Origin: Cephalotus follicularis
Lineage: Eukaryota; Streptophyta; Magnoliopsida; Oxalidales; Cephalotaceae
Assembly (NCBI GenBank): GCA_001972305.1
Contig: BDDD01000978.1
Location: forward strand, 165,036 to 229,035
Direction of reading: 5' to 3'
Length of the DNA stretch: 64,000 nt
The first letter of the stretch is position 1, and each line of letters starts with the position of its first letter. This document shows, one piece after another, positions 1-11,992 of this stretch. The notes beneath the pieces are model-generated. The model was not told where the DNA came from. It did no database searches and saw only the letters and a list, made by a program, of their open reading frames with translations. A program made the position numbers and the translations under genes.

Positions 1-5
1 TGTAT

Positions 6-560
6 ATGATGAGCCATAAGTCAGAATCCTTTGAGAAATTTAAGGAGTTCAGATTTGAAGTAGAAAAGCAGACTGGTAAATCAATTAAAATACTTCGGTC
101 GGATAGAGGTGGTGAGTACCTGTCAGCAGAATTCCTATGTTATCTTAGAGATAACGAAATTCTATCTCAGAGGACACCTTCTGGAACACCACAACATAAT
201 GGTATGTCCGAAAGGAGGAATTTGACCTTGTTGGAGATGGTTCGATCTATGATGTCTTTTATTGACTTTCCCACCTATCTCTGGGGTTATGCCCTAGAAA
301 CAGCTGCCTATATCTTGAATGAGATTCTTTCAAAATCTGTACCCTCCACTCCATACCAGGTATGGTCAGGGAGAAAACCCAGCCTGAGCCATATGAAAGT
401 TTGGGGTTGTCCGGCTTATGTCAAGAGGCTTGACGTAGATAAGCTAGAAGCATGGTCGGACCGTGCAGGTTTGTGCGTTATCCTAAAGAAACTAAAAGAT
501 ACTACTTCTACCATCCTAGCGAACAAAGGATATCTATTTCATGAAATGTTGTGTTCCTAG
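6..560 (+). pseudogene. pol: E0: Ty1/copia integrase fragment
   Basis: This is the integrase part of a copia polyprotein, the enzyme that joins retroelement cDNA to host DNA. The window begins inside the domain. The SDRGGEY segment (second catalytic Asp) and the GTPQHNG...ERRN segment (catalytic Glu region) are visible in the first 75 residues, followed by the usual copia W-G-x-A stretch and the VWGCPAYV motif. The reading frame is lost near 545-560, where the continuation moves to the frame starting at 551. The 5' part, including the zinc-binding domain and first Asp, lies outside the window. It is the oldest layer visible here, because E1 is inserted in its downstream RT. The copia assignment is secure; the lineage is not resolved. 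Confidence 0.9.
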
Positions 561-1262
561 ACACGGAATACCTTGTTGAAGGAAACAGTGGGAGTCAGGT
601 GGAACTCAAGGAGTTTCAAGAAGTAGAACCCACGCAGGAAATGGAGGAGTTGGGGGTTGGACCTTCAACAGACATAGTTGAGATTGGATCTCAATATGAG
701 AATAGATCTCAATTAGGCAAAGCACCTTTGAAGAGATCAGGCTGGATCTCATTAGCACCTGAGAGGTACGGTTTCCTCATTGATGGTACTGATGAGGTCA
801 ACGTCATTGAAGATGACGAGCCTACCAACTATCAGGAGGTAGTGTAGGGCACTAAATCTGAGGCATGTCTAGGAGCCATGAAATATGAAATGGATTCCAT
901 GTACTCCAACCAGGTTTGGAATTTGGTTGAAGCACCCGAAGGAATAGTGTCTGTTAATGGCAAATGGATCTTCAAAAAGAAGATGAACGCAGATGGAAAA
1001 ATTGAGACACATAAAGCTCAATTAGTGATGCATGGGTATAGACAGTTACATGGTGTCGACTATACTAAGACATTCTCACCTGTCGTCATGGTCAAATCCA
1101 TTCGGATTTTTCTTGCGATAGCCGCTCATTATAATTATGAGATATGGAAAATGGATGTCAAGACGACATTTTTAAATGGGCGTCTTGAAGAGGACATTTA
1201 TATTTCCCAACCTGAGGGGTTTACATCTATCGAGCATCTACACATGGTGTGCAAGCTCAAAC
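551..1262 (+). pseudogene. pol: E0: copia linker and 5' part of reverse transcriptase, cut by E1
   Basis: This continues E0 pol after the frameshift. Residues from 551 to 844 are the variable acidic linker between integrase and RT. An in-frame TAG at 845-847 interrupts it, and the same frame reopens at once into RT: the NQVWNLVEAPEG and KWIFKKK motifs, the KAQLVMHGYRQ segment (normally KARLVAKGYxQ), FSPVV and MDVKTTFLNG. The sequence ends abruptly near 1262 after QPEGF, where E1 begins, so the catalytic YVDD box and RNase H are absent. The rest of E0 should lie to the right of E1, outside the window. The stop, the frameshift and the truncation make it non-functional. Confidence 0.9.
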
Positions 1263-1639
1263 TGTGACACCTCGTATCACTTATGAAAAAAAAAAAGAAG
1301 GAGTAAAATTCTAGTGCATTGTGCCTTAACAAGAAAAGGGAGACACGGGTGCATAAAGTGCCCTCACCAGAGAAGTTACTGAGAGAGAGAGACAGGGACG
1401 CGAGGGCGCCGGAGAAGATGTCGGGCAAGGCATCAGTGACCTAAAAGAGGAGGAGACGGTAAGCTCAACTGCACGATAAGCCCATCTGTCGCTCGTTGCC
1501 ACCGCCTTTACCGTCATGAGTGGGGCCGCTCTTCATCTAGCAGATCGGCTATACCCATTTTGATGTTAGTTTTGGCGTTTTTTGATCGAAATCGGCTGGA
1601 TTCTAGGTGTTGAGTTAACTCAGTTGTGTTGACACGCTG
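1263..1639 (+). mobile_element. E1: left piece of LTR1 (LARD-like element)
   Basis: E0 coding sequence stops here and a non-coding sequence begins with TGTGACACC, a typical LTR start. A related start, TGACACCCC followed by an A-run, occurs near 16276 and is taken as the start of the second LTR. The segment contains an A-tract and a GA-rich stretch near 1380. It is interrupted at 1640 by E2 and resumes after 10984. The left target duplication of E1 cannot be confirmed, because its right end is outside the window. Confidence 0.65.
1635..1639. repeat. E2 target-site duplication, left copy (CGCTG)
   Basis: CGCTG lies directly before the TGTAACACCC start of E2 and is repeated at 10980-10984 directly after the ...ATTACA end. 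This 5-bp duplication fixes both ends of E2. Confidence 0.92.
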
Positions 1640-4600
1640 TGTAACACCCCCGATTCGGAACCGGGATCACTCCCGATTCGGGATCGGTGTGTCACACAAA
1701 ACTGAACTAAAAACATATGAAGATCTTAATCTTAATCATCATCAATACGTGGTGGTTCTAAAAATCTAAAAACATGTATCATCTTGGAACATAAACTGAA
1801 TCTAAAACATAATCTGAAAGCTTTATCATAAACCAAAAATGTCATAATCCCAAAAATCACAATACTGTTTAGATAACTGGCCTATACACGACCATATCAC
1901 TACTAAAAACATAACCAGATCAAACTCCTAGATGATCCTCTGACATAGGGTAACTCTCTCATCACACTTGCCCATGCTGTCCCTGAAAACCTGCCGCATG
2001 GAAAACAAAAACGTGACTGAGCAAACCTCAGTACGGATATAGAATCGTAAAACAGTTTACGAACAGCTTATGAAACAAATCAATTACGAAACAACATAAA
2101 TACGAATCAAAACATATACGAATCAAAACAGAACGGTTACGAAACAAAACAGAACAGTTACAAATCACAACAGATCAGTTACGAATCATAACAGAACGAA
2201 ACAAAACTGTATCCGAAATAAAACAATTTACCAAAACGAAACAGTATCTGAAACAAACACGATACGGTACAAAACATTTTACGAAACGAAACACTCTACG
2301 AAACAGAATAGAACAGTTTACGAAATAAAAGAAAAGAGTTTCTGAATAGTATAAAACAAACATATTTCAGAACAAAAACAAAACAGTAAACGATAACGAT
2401 AACGATAATTTAAAAGCAGTAAGATTTCAAAAGTTAACTCCAAACAGAAATCTTAAATAATAAATCAGTTTAAACATTCTTTGTAAACGCCATAGCAAAA
2501 CATATAACCAAGTTCATAGCTTTGAAAACATAAAGCATACCTTTCCCAAAACATAGGTTTCATAACTTTCAAAACATACCCGAAACCTTTGAAAACATAA
2601 GTTCCATAACTGAGCACCAAAACGTATCACATATCGAAACCCATATAGCAAGGGAGTAGCAAATTCCACATGCCAAATAAAATTGCAATGTACGACACTA
2701 CACATACAATTCCCATATCCCAAAACATATCCCAAACATATAACTAGGATCGATCCATACGCCTGTATCCCAAATCCGATCTACGGATATCCCAGAGAGA
2801 CGTCGTAAACTAATCACACTGTTACAGAAAGTGTCATGCCCCCGTGCCAGGCTCACACCATGCCTATGGTACCCCCATAGGTGGATATAAAAGCTCAGTA
2901 TTTCACCATTTCCAAAAATATGATTTCATCAAATCATTTTAAATAAAAACGTTTTCCCAAACCATTACCATAAATCGTACTCAAACGATATAGTTTCACA
3001 TACTTTCATAATCAAAAAATCAACTCATTTAATTTCAGAATAAAGAGGTGATTGCATATCATTTCGTAAATACATCATAACTGATTTCATAAAGTCAGAA
3101 TATTTACTTCATAAAATATCAAATGACTTTATTTCCAAAAACCCAAATATACGAAATTCATAAACCAAACGGAAGCATATTCATAAAACCGAGTGATAAC
3201 AAAACCAGAATCTGTATTTAATCTCAAACAGAACTGAAACAGTAAGAATTTATCAAGGAACGAAGAATCCGTACTTTAATCATAAAAGTAAAACGGGACA
3301 GTTCCAATAAAATCAGATAGCCGAAGAATAGAAAATCCGTACTAAAACATAATCCAAGTTTATTTTAAATAAACCGATAGAGAACCCAAAGAAAGGAGAA
3401 TCCATACGAAAAAACATATCTGAATTCATTTCAATAAAATCGGAGGATAATGACCCAAAAACGAAGAAATCCGAACGTTTTCACAATCAGGAATCAACTC
3501 ATTTTAATTCACAATAAAAGAGATGATCGCATAGCATTTCATAAACAAATCATAACTGAGCATATATAAAGTAAGAACATTTAATTTCGTAAAAATGTCA
3601 AAACCGACTTTAGTTTCAGAACGTGTCAAAACCCGAAACATAACAGAGTTCATAAAATCCAAATGAATTTACTTATAAAACTGGGTTTATTTCATATAAA
3701 TTGGATACCCCAAGAACGACAAAATCCGTACTTCCAAAACAGAAACTGAATTATTACGATCAAACCAAAAGGATAGCCAAAGAACGAAAGTATCCGTACT
3801 TTATTTTCGAAACATATCATAAAGCATAACGAATTCTATAAAACGAGAACATAACATAAAACTGATTTTAGTTCGATCATCAGATAGCCAAGGAACGATA
3901 GAATCCGTACATAATCATTAAACAGTAAAATTGACTTTACTCAAATAAAATCGATAAGAGCGTCAAAGAAAGAATGATTCGTACATCATTCGTAAAGTAA
4001 AACTATCTTTTATTTGTCACAGTGAAAACAGATAAGAGGCTATCAAGAAACGAAGATCCGTACTTCCAAAATAGAAACTGAATTTATTATGATCAAATCA
4101 GAAAGATAGCCAAAGAACGAAAGTAACCGTACTTTATTTCCGAAACATATCATAAAACATAACGAAGTCTATAAAACGAGAACATAACATAAAACTGATT
4201 TTAGTTCGATCATCAGATAACCAAGGAACGATAGAATCCGTACGTTATCCATAAAGTAAAACTATCTTTTTACTATAAAAACAGTAGGAGGGTATCAAAG
4301 AAACGAAGATCCGTACCTCATGCGATCACCAATACAACCTCAAGAATGTATATCGAGACTTCCCTAGACCACTCCTCGGTTGTTGCAAACATCTAACAGA
4401 AATAAAATCGTTCTCATAAGGACTTGAAATAAAATGATACCTCAACTCATGGGTCATTGTACACTAATCATGACCATATAACATAACAATTGGTTTAATA
4501 CGTCCAATTCGCAGAAGTCTCATCTAAGCATATTTTCGGATTCACTAAGGTAAGACCAATTTGTCCAATTCATCCAATATCGATTCATAATACCTTTTCA

Positions 4601-5112
4601 GCTCATAATATCTTAAAACGATTACATAAATACATAATTCAACCGAAAACAGAATGTAACGGAGTAGGGTTCAGAGTTTACCGAAAGCAGTAGAAACAGC
4701 GCACAGAGCCATAATCACATCGCGGAACTGGAGCGAATCACACATACGCGAAAAGCGGAGTCGGAAACTGTCCAAAAAAATTCTCGCCGGAGGGTCGCCG
4801 GCGCGTGGGCTCACGCGCCGCCGCTGGCAGAGAGAGAGAGAGAGAAACAAGTTTTTAACACAAAATGGGGTTTCTTTTGTTAAAAATGCTGAAAATGGTT
4901 TTTAACACAAAAATAAAAAGCCAAAAAAATTATTTTATTAATTCATAGACTCAAAATCAAAACCCAATGGCTAAGACTAAAACCCGCTTAGCCAAGCCAA
5001 AAGCAAAACAAATCGAAAAATGGGCAGTCCACAAACAGAGAAAGAATCGGCAGCCCACACAAAACAAATCGAAAAGCCCAAAATTATCGATACGGAAAAG
5101 CGGGATATTACA
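1640..5112 (-). repeat. E2: 3' LTR (left copy, 3.47 kb)
   Basis: It starts TGTAACACCC and ends GATATTACA on the plus strand. It is closely similar to 6961-10979 over its whole length, apart from a gap of about 545 bp corresponding to 10151-10695 of the right copy. The outer end carries inverted GATTCGG-type repeats (about 1648-1690). No ORF of substance is present. Between 3260 and 4315 a motif ending in ATCCGTAC recurs about every 70 bp. Confidence 0.9.
3245..4318. repeat. E2 LTR: spaced motif (AACGAAnnATCCGTAC) about every 70 bp
   Basis: Variants of GGAACGA...ATCCGTAC occur near 3268, 3335, 3401, 3471, 3725, 3793, 3904, 3979, 4056, 4126, 4236 and 4310. Many intervals are 66-77 bp and two are about 110 bp. 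The intervening sequence is less conserved than the motif. The right LTR repeats the same series (about 8590-9640). It is an old imperfect tandem array or a clustered binding site; no function is known to me. Confidence 0.7.
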
Positions 5113-5127
5113 ACTCCACCCCCCTTA
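5113..5127 (-). other. E2: polypurine tract
   Basis: On the minus strand, AAGGGGGGTGGAGT lies directly before the left LTR, the expected position of the plus-strand DNA primer. Together with the primer-binding site at 6945-6955 it sets the orientation of E2. Confidence 0.85.
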
Positions 5128-6309
5128 AAAAGATTTCGTCCCGAAATCTAAAACCCCTACTAACCTGAAGCAAACAGATTATCCCTACGGAAGACACCGT
5201 ATCGTATCAGCGAAAACCTCAAACCATATCTAAAAACAGTATGGATAACCATTAAAAACCATACTCTTAGAATTTCTCGAAAATCGGGCATGATGTATTC
5301 GTTTATCGGACTCCATGCCACCTGATAAACCACAGTTTATATGTTTGGAGATCAACTCTCATATCTCATCACAATCTATATGCTGGGGTTTAGCCCATAT
5401 CAGACTACATCACAACTAAATCAAAAATACCATTTACACGCGAAGTACAATCCTTTCAATACTCTCAAACATTGGCTTAATCATATCCAATAATATCATA
5501 AGCATCCAAAAGATAATCATGTCACTGAAATAATCAATTGAGTACATTCTAACTCTTATAATCTCACAAAAATTGGGCATGTAGTATTCGTTTATCGGAC
5601 ATATGCCCCCTGAAAAGAAAACACAATTTATATCCACACTCCCGAAGGAGGAACAATCAATTATAAATGGGCTCAGCCCTCAGTAAACCACAATTTAAAT
5701 CTGAATCATCATTCATATCTCTCAAATGTGAACTCATGCATATCCAATACATCAACACACATATCATAAGCACTGCCACATGTCGGCAGGTCGATAACTG
5801 AATAAACATATCTCTTAAGTTACCTCTTATACATAACAAGTCTCATAAATCTATACAGTTTAGTTTATGAACAAAAGGTACTCTTTACAAATCATATAAA
5901 CAAATCCATATCCAATATCATAAGCAATAAATGTGTGCAGAGGTGTAGCAGATATATATAATATCGATCATGTGAGATGCATACCTAGCATAAAAGATGT
6001 GAACCATGTCATATCATATCCATATAAGCCATAACACAACCTATAATCAGTAACTCCACCATATGTCATCATCCAAAGCCTTTTATCCATATCAATCAAT
6101 GACCATGCTATATCTATTACATTTCATATCCGTTTACGGTCCATATCCAATTACAATCCATATCCGTTTATCATTCATAGCCATTTAGCACTCCACTATG
6201 AATCTAGAGGTAAACTCCATATGTAGTTGAAATCGAGGCGTTGACTAAATACAGATACTGTCTCATATCAACAAATATAAGTAGTTAACTGTCACATCGG
6301 TTCATTCAC

Positions 6310-6545
6310 AAACTATTTGATCATCCATGCAATTCCCATCCATTCAATAACAGTCCATCCGATCACTAACCGTTCAACAATGACCCATTCGATCACTGTC
6401 TGATCAATAACGGTCCATTCGATCGCTATTCGTTCTATAACGGGTCACACGATCACTATCCATTTAACAACGGTCCTTACGATCATGATCTGTTCAATAA
6501 CGGTCCTTAACGATACTATGTGATCAATAACGATACACTAGCCAT
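6310..6545. repeat. E2 interior: degenerate ~30-bp tandem repeats
   Basis: Successive units share CATTCGATCACT, a C/T-rich variable part and TCAATAACGGTCC. At least six units are recognisable by eye. They lie in the non-coding interior of E2 and have no protein-coding reading. Confidence 0.65.
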
Positions 6546-6944
6546 CCATACACTATCCATTCACAATGACCATTCATATTCTATCTCGATCAACCACTAT
6601 TCGATACGGAGGCTATTGAGACAACACTTATGCTTTTCGGTCCATTCGATCGATCGCTTAACATTACGGCTCATTCGGTCGGTCTTTTAATCGCTATACA
6701 GTTGGCTCATACCGTGCATCCTCTTGTGAAACAGCTGACTCAGCTTTCGGATTAACATTCCTTAGTCGTCCGACTCTTCGTGCCATCAAAGAAACAAAAC
6801 CGAAACGGAGAAAAACAAACAGAGACAGAAAACTGGAATACAAAGGACATATCAAAACGACTCTTAAGGAATAGCCCTAACCCAAATGTCTACCCATCTC
6901 ACAGGTCAAACCTAGATAGGTCTTCTAAGGAAAGAAAAACTATT

Positions 6945-6955
6945 CTCTGATACCA
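6945..6955 (-). other. E2: primer-binding site
   Basis: On the minus strand the sequence TGGTATCAGAG starts 6 bases inside the right LTR (the element's 5' LTR). It matches the 3' end of initiator tRNA-Met, as used by most plant LTR elements. The last match positions are degenerate. Confidence 0.88.
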
Positions 6956-6960
6956 TAACT

Positions 6961-9900
6961 TGTAAGACCCCCGATTCGGAACCGGGATCACTCCCGATTC
7001 GGGATCGGTGTGTCACACAAAACTGAACTAAAAACATATCAAGAACTTAATCTTAATCATCATCAATACGTGGTGGTTCTAAAAATCTAAAAACATGTAT
7101 CATCTTGGAACACAAACTGAATCTAAAACATAATCTGAAGGCTTTATCATAAACAAAAAATGTTATAATCCCAAAAATCACAATACTGTTTAGATAACTG
7201 GCCTATACACGACCATATCACAACTAAAAACATAACCATATCAAACTCCTAGATGATCCTCTGACATAGGGTAACTCTCTCATCACACTCGCCCATGCTG
7301 TCCCTAAAAACCTGCCGCATGGAAAACAAAAACGCGGCTGAGCAAACCTCAGTACGGATATAGAATCATAAAACAGTTTACGAACAGCTTATGAAACAAA
7401 TCAATTATGAAACAACATAAATACGAATCAAAACAGAAACGAATCAAAACAGAACGGTTACGAAACAAAACAGAACAGTTACAAATCATAACAGATCAGT
7501 TACGAATCATAACAGAACGAAACAAAACTGTATCTGAAATAAAACAGTTTACCAAAATGAAACAGTATCTGAAACAAACACGATACGGTACAAAACATTT
7601 TACGAAATGAAACACTCTACGAAACAGAATAGAACAGTTTACGAAATAAAAGAAAACAGTTTCTGAATAGTATAAAACAAACAGATTTCAAAACAAAAAC
7701 CAAACAGTAAACGATAACGATAACGATAATTTAAAAGCAGTAAGATTTCAAAAGTTAACTCCAAACATAAATCTTAAGCAATAAATCAGTTTAAACATTC
7801 TTTGTAAACGCCCATAGCAAAACATATAACCAAGTTCATAGCTTTGAAAACATAAAGCATACCTTTCCCAAAACATAGGTTTCATAACTTCCAAAACATA
7901 CCCGAAACCTTTGAAAACATAAGTTCCATAACTGAGCACCAAAACGTATCACATATCGAAACCCATATAGCAAGGGAGTAGCAAATTCCACATGCCAAAT
8001 AGAATTGCAGTGTACGGCACTACACATACAATTCCCATATCCCAAAACATATCCCAAACATATAACTAGGATCGATCCATACGCATCTATCCCAAATCCG
8101 ATCTACGGATATCCCAGAGAGACGACGTAAACTAATCACACTGTTACAGAAAGTGTCATGCCACCGTGCCAGGCTCACAACATGCCTATGGTACCCCCAT
8201 AGGTGGATATAAAAGCTCAGTATTTCACCATTTCCAAAAATATGATTTCATCAAATCATTTTAAATAAAAATATTTTCCCAAACCATTACCATAAATCGT
8301 ACTCAAACGATATAGTTTCACATACTTTCATAATCAAAAAATCAACTCATTTAATTTCAAAATAAAGAGGTGATTGCATATCATTTCGTAAATACATCAT
8401 AACTGATTTCATAAAGTCAGAATATTTACTTCATAAAATATCAAATGACTTTATTTCCAAAAACCCAAATATACGAAATTCATAAACCAAACGGAAGCAT
8501 ATTCATAAAACCGAGTGATAACAAAACCAGAATCTGTATTTAATCTCAAACAGAACTGAAACAGTAAGAATTTATCAAGGAACGAAGAATCCGTACTTTA
8601 ATCATAAAAGTAAAACGGGACAGTTCCAATAAAATCAGATAGCCGAAGAATAGAAAATCCGTACTAAAACATAATCCAAGTTTATTTTAAATAAACCGAT
8701 AGAGAACCCAAAGAAAGGAGAATCCATACGAAAAAACATATCTGAATTCATTTCAATAAAATCGGAGGATAATGACCCAAAAACGAAGAAATCCGAACGT
8801 TTTCACAATCAGGAATCAACTCATTTTAATTCACAATAAAAGAGATGATCGCATAGCATTTCATAAACAAATCATAACTGAGCATATATAAAGTAAGAAC
8901 ATTTAATTTCGTAAAAATGTCAAAACCGACTTTAGCTCCAGAACGTGTCAAAACCCGAAACATAACAGAGTTCATAAAATCCAAAGGAACATACTCATAA
9001 AACTGGGTTTATTTCAAATAAATTGGATTGCCCAAGAACGACAAAATCCGTACTTCCAAAACATAAACTGAATTATTACGATCAAACCAAAAGGATAGCC
9101 AAAGAATGAAAGCATCCGTACTTTATTTCTGAAACATATTATAAAGCATAACGAATTCTATAAAACGCGAACATAACATAAAACTGATTTTAGTTCGATC
9201 ATCAGATAGCCAAGGAACGATAGAATCCGTACATAATCATTAAATAGTAAAATTGACTTTACTCAAATAAAATCGATAAGAGCGTCAAAGAAAGAATGAT
9301 CCGTACATCATTCGTAAAGTAAAACTATCTTTTATTTGTCACAGTGAAAACAGATAGGAGGGTATCAAGAAACGAAGATCCGTACTTCAAAAACAGAAAC
9401 TGAATTTATTATGATCAAATCAGAAAGATAGCCAAAGAACGAAAGTAACCGTACTTTATTTCCGAAACATATCATAAAACATAACGAAGTCTATAAAACG
9501 AGAACATAACATAAAACTGATTTTAGTTCGATCATCAGATAGCCAAGGAACGATAGAATCCGTACGTTATCCATAAAGTAAAACTATCTTTTTACTATAA
9601 AAACAGTAGGAGGGTATCAAAGAAACAAAGATTCGTACCTCATGCGATCACCAAAACAACCTCAAGAATGTATATCAAGACTTCCCTAGACCACTCCTTG
9701 GTTGTTGCAAACATCTAACAGAAATAAAATCGTTCTCATAAGGACTTGAAATAAAATCATACCTCAACTCATGGGTCATTGTACACTAATCAGGACCATA
9801 TAACATAACAATTGGTTTAATACGTCCAATTCGCAGAAGTCTCATCTAAGCATATTTTCGGATTCGCTAAGGTAAGACCAATTTGTCCAATTCATCCAAT

Positions 9901-10642
9901 ATCGATTCATAATACTATTTCAGCTCATAATATCTTAAAACGATTACATAAATACATAATTCAACCAAAAATAGAATGTAACGGAGTAGGGTTCAGAGTT
10001 TACCGAAAGCAGTCGAAACAGCGCACAGAGCCATAATCACATCGCGGAACTGGAGCGGATCACACTTACGCGACGAGCGGAGTCGGAAACTGTCCAAAAA
10101 AATTCTCGCCGAAGGGTCGCCGGCCCGTGGGCTCACGAGCCGCCGCTGGCCGGCTCATGACTGTCACGCGTCGTCGGTCAGTCACCAAAAAGAGCCGATC
10201 TGGACCGTTTGAGGCCGGTGATTCCATATCTGGGGCGCGTTTGCCGTGAAACCGCCGCGTTTGGCCGGAACAGAAGCTTTTGAACGCGGTTGACTATGTC
10301 GCCGATCTGCTTTTCCGGCATCGCCAAGGGTCGGGACCGGTTGGGTTCGCTTCCTCTCGTCGCCAGGATGCCGAATCTGTGGTTTCCTGGTCGTGCCGAT
10401 CACAGGAGAGGGAGAATCGATGCTAAATAGGTCCGGGAAGAGAAGACATCACGCATGCCGGAGGAGACGTCGACCTGTGCGGGGGTTGGGACCGGTGGAC
10501 TCAAGGCGTCACGGGGGTTCGACCGGTGTCTTCGCCGGTGCCATATCAGCACTGACGGCGACGGCAGCAGTTGAGAGGGGAGAGAGAACGGGAGAGAGAG
10601 AGAGATGGCCGGGAGAGAGAGGGAGATATATATTACTATATA

Positions 10643-10674
<32 letters not shown>

Positions 10675-10679
10675 GATAG

Positions 10680-10717
<38 letters not shown>

Positions 10718-10979
10718 GTTTTTAACACAAAATGGGGTTTCGTTTGTGAAAAATGCTGAAAATGGTTTTTAACACAAAAATAAAAAGCCAAAAAAGTTAT
10801 TTTATTAATTCATAGACTCAAAATCAAAACCCAATGGCTAAGTCTAAAACCCGCTTAGCCAAGCCAAAAGCAAAACAAACCGAAAAATGGGCAGTCCACA
10901 AACAGAAAAAGAATCGGCAGCCCACACAAAACAAATCGAAAAGCCCAAAAATATCTATACGGAAAAGCGGGATATTACA
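6961..10979 (-). repeat. E2: 5' LTR (right copy, 4.02 kb)
   Basis: This is a direct repeat of 1640-5112, starting TGTAAGACCC and ending GATATTACA. It retains a GC-rich segment (about 10150-10600) that the left copy lacks, followed by TA and GA microsatellites at 10625-10712. Because it is the 5' LTR by orientation, the retained GC-rich block would have been the copy able to drive transcription. Short ORFs in the GC-rich block have no recognisable product and are not called genes. Confidence 0.9.
10625..10713. repeat. TA and GA microsatellites in E2 right LTR
   Basis: A run of TATA dinucleotides is followed by TAGA units and a GA run. The GA run is the only part shared with the left LTR (about 4828-4846), and marks one edge of the length difference between the two LTRs. 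Confidence 0.95.
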
Positions 10980-10984
10980 CGCTG
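10980..10984. repeat. E2 target-site duplication, right copy (CGCTG)
   Basis: It is identical to 1635-1639 and abuts the ATTACA end of E2. Confidence 0.92.
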
Positions 10985-11837
10985 CTATTTGTGACTGGCG
11001 TTTGACGCCAAGTCAGGGTGAGTTTCGATCGCCAATGAGCAGTTCCAAGGTTTTGGAGGCTGGTTATGGTTTGACCGGAGCTCGAGTGACCTGGCCAGAG
11101 CTTCGGCGAGGTGTACCACCGTCGATTCTGCGCAAGTCTCGAGCAGAGACGCATAGAACTAAAGGGTTTATGGCTCTTTTGTGAAGTGCCCAAAGTTGTT
11201 AATGTCCGGTGAGTCAACTCAGTGAGTTAGACTCACTACCGGTCGTGACAGCGCATTCTGCGATGAGTCTTTGACGGTAATGTGTAGATTGTCTAGTTTT
11301 AGGGCTGTTTATGGTGTGGTCGGAGCTCTGATGTGTTGGCTGGAGCTCCGATGGCGATAGTGTTTGATTCCTTTGTGTAGAGTGTAATGAAAACGTATTG
11401 TATATGCAGTGTGAAGAAAGTGGCAAGGGATAAGAGGTTTCCAAGCTCAATTATTAATAGGTAGGTTATATTTTTTTGTATGCATTCATGCATTTTGAAT
11501 GGATTGTATAGACTGATATGGCTGTTATTTGATGATTGTGTGCTAAATGGATTGTTACGATTTTGCATGATTGATGATTTCATGGCTTAAGGAACCGTGT
11601 ACGGGTATAACAGATTGAACGGAGAATTGAGAGAAGTTGGAGAATTGGGACTCCTTACCCAATTCTATCTTCTCTCAATTCGAGGGATATAAAATGGATT
11701 TCAATGGTTTAAAAATAGTTTTGAGTTTCAATTTATGTTTGGAGATTATATGTTCCTATGAACCGAATTGTAAACTGATTTAAAATGGATTTTAAACTGA
11801 TTTTTTCAACTGTTGGCGAACTGAAATTGTTGCAAAA

Positions 11838-11992
11838 ACTATCGACGCCTTACTGTTAATAGTTGACTCTTTGGGGTTGATCAGTCAATGCTTTGTGTTG
11901 ATTAGTCGACACTTTTGTGCAATTGATTGACGCTAATGCATTAAAAACGGCTATGCGTCGACGCTTGAGGCATAACGCCTTAACCGTTGACG
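11838..11992. promoter_or_regulatory. E1 LTR1: decayed TCGA-palindrome array (type 1)
   Basis: Cores lie at 11842, 11863, 11885, 11906, 11927, 11958 and 11987. The first five are spaced 21, 22, 21 and 21 bp. Core tetramers read TCGA, TTGA, TCAA, TCGA, TTGA, TCGA and TTGA; the deviants are exactly what deamination of the central CpG would give on either strand. The best preserved site reads TGCGTCGACGCTTGA. The regulatory role is inference. Confidence 0.7.

Larger units (their letters stand above)
5113..6960 (-). other. E2: non-coding internal domain
   Basis: About 1.85 kb lies between the LTRs with no retroviral motif in any frame. Two imperfect copies of one segment lie at about 5260-5540 and 5540-5900, each containing GGGCAT, a TATTCGTTTATCGGAC block and a stretch ending in a TTTATAT run. 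The same block occurs near the end of E1 LTR1 (13690-13790) and near 45640-45720. Further in, 6310-6540 is a set of imperfect repeats of a GATCACTnnnCGTTCAATAACGGTCC theme about 30 bp long. The part near 6230-6300 resembles E1 interior near 15930-16000. Confidence 0.75.
1640..10979 (-). mobile_element. E2: LARD-type non-autonomous LTR retrotransposon
   Basis: E2 is bounded by two long direct repeats (1640-5112 and 6961-10979), flanked by the 5-bp duplication CGCTG. The interior is only about 1.85 kb and has no recognisable gag or pol. Orientation is minus: a primer-binding site (TGGTATCAGAG) lies next to the right LTR and a purine tract next to the left LTR. LTRs of 3.5-4.0 kb with a short non-coding interior match the plant LARD category, which relies on enzymes from other elements. 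It sits inside E1 LTR1 and contains no further insertions. Confidence 0.88.

Noticed and set aside
10182..10725. Two ORFs (73 and 110 codons) in the GC-rich part of the E2 right LTR
   Set aside because: They run on opposite strands into a microsatellite, have no recognisable motif, and are absent from the left LTR.
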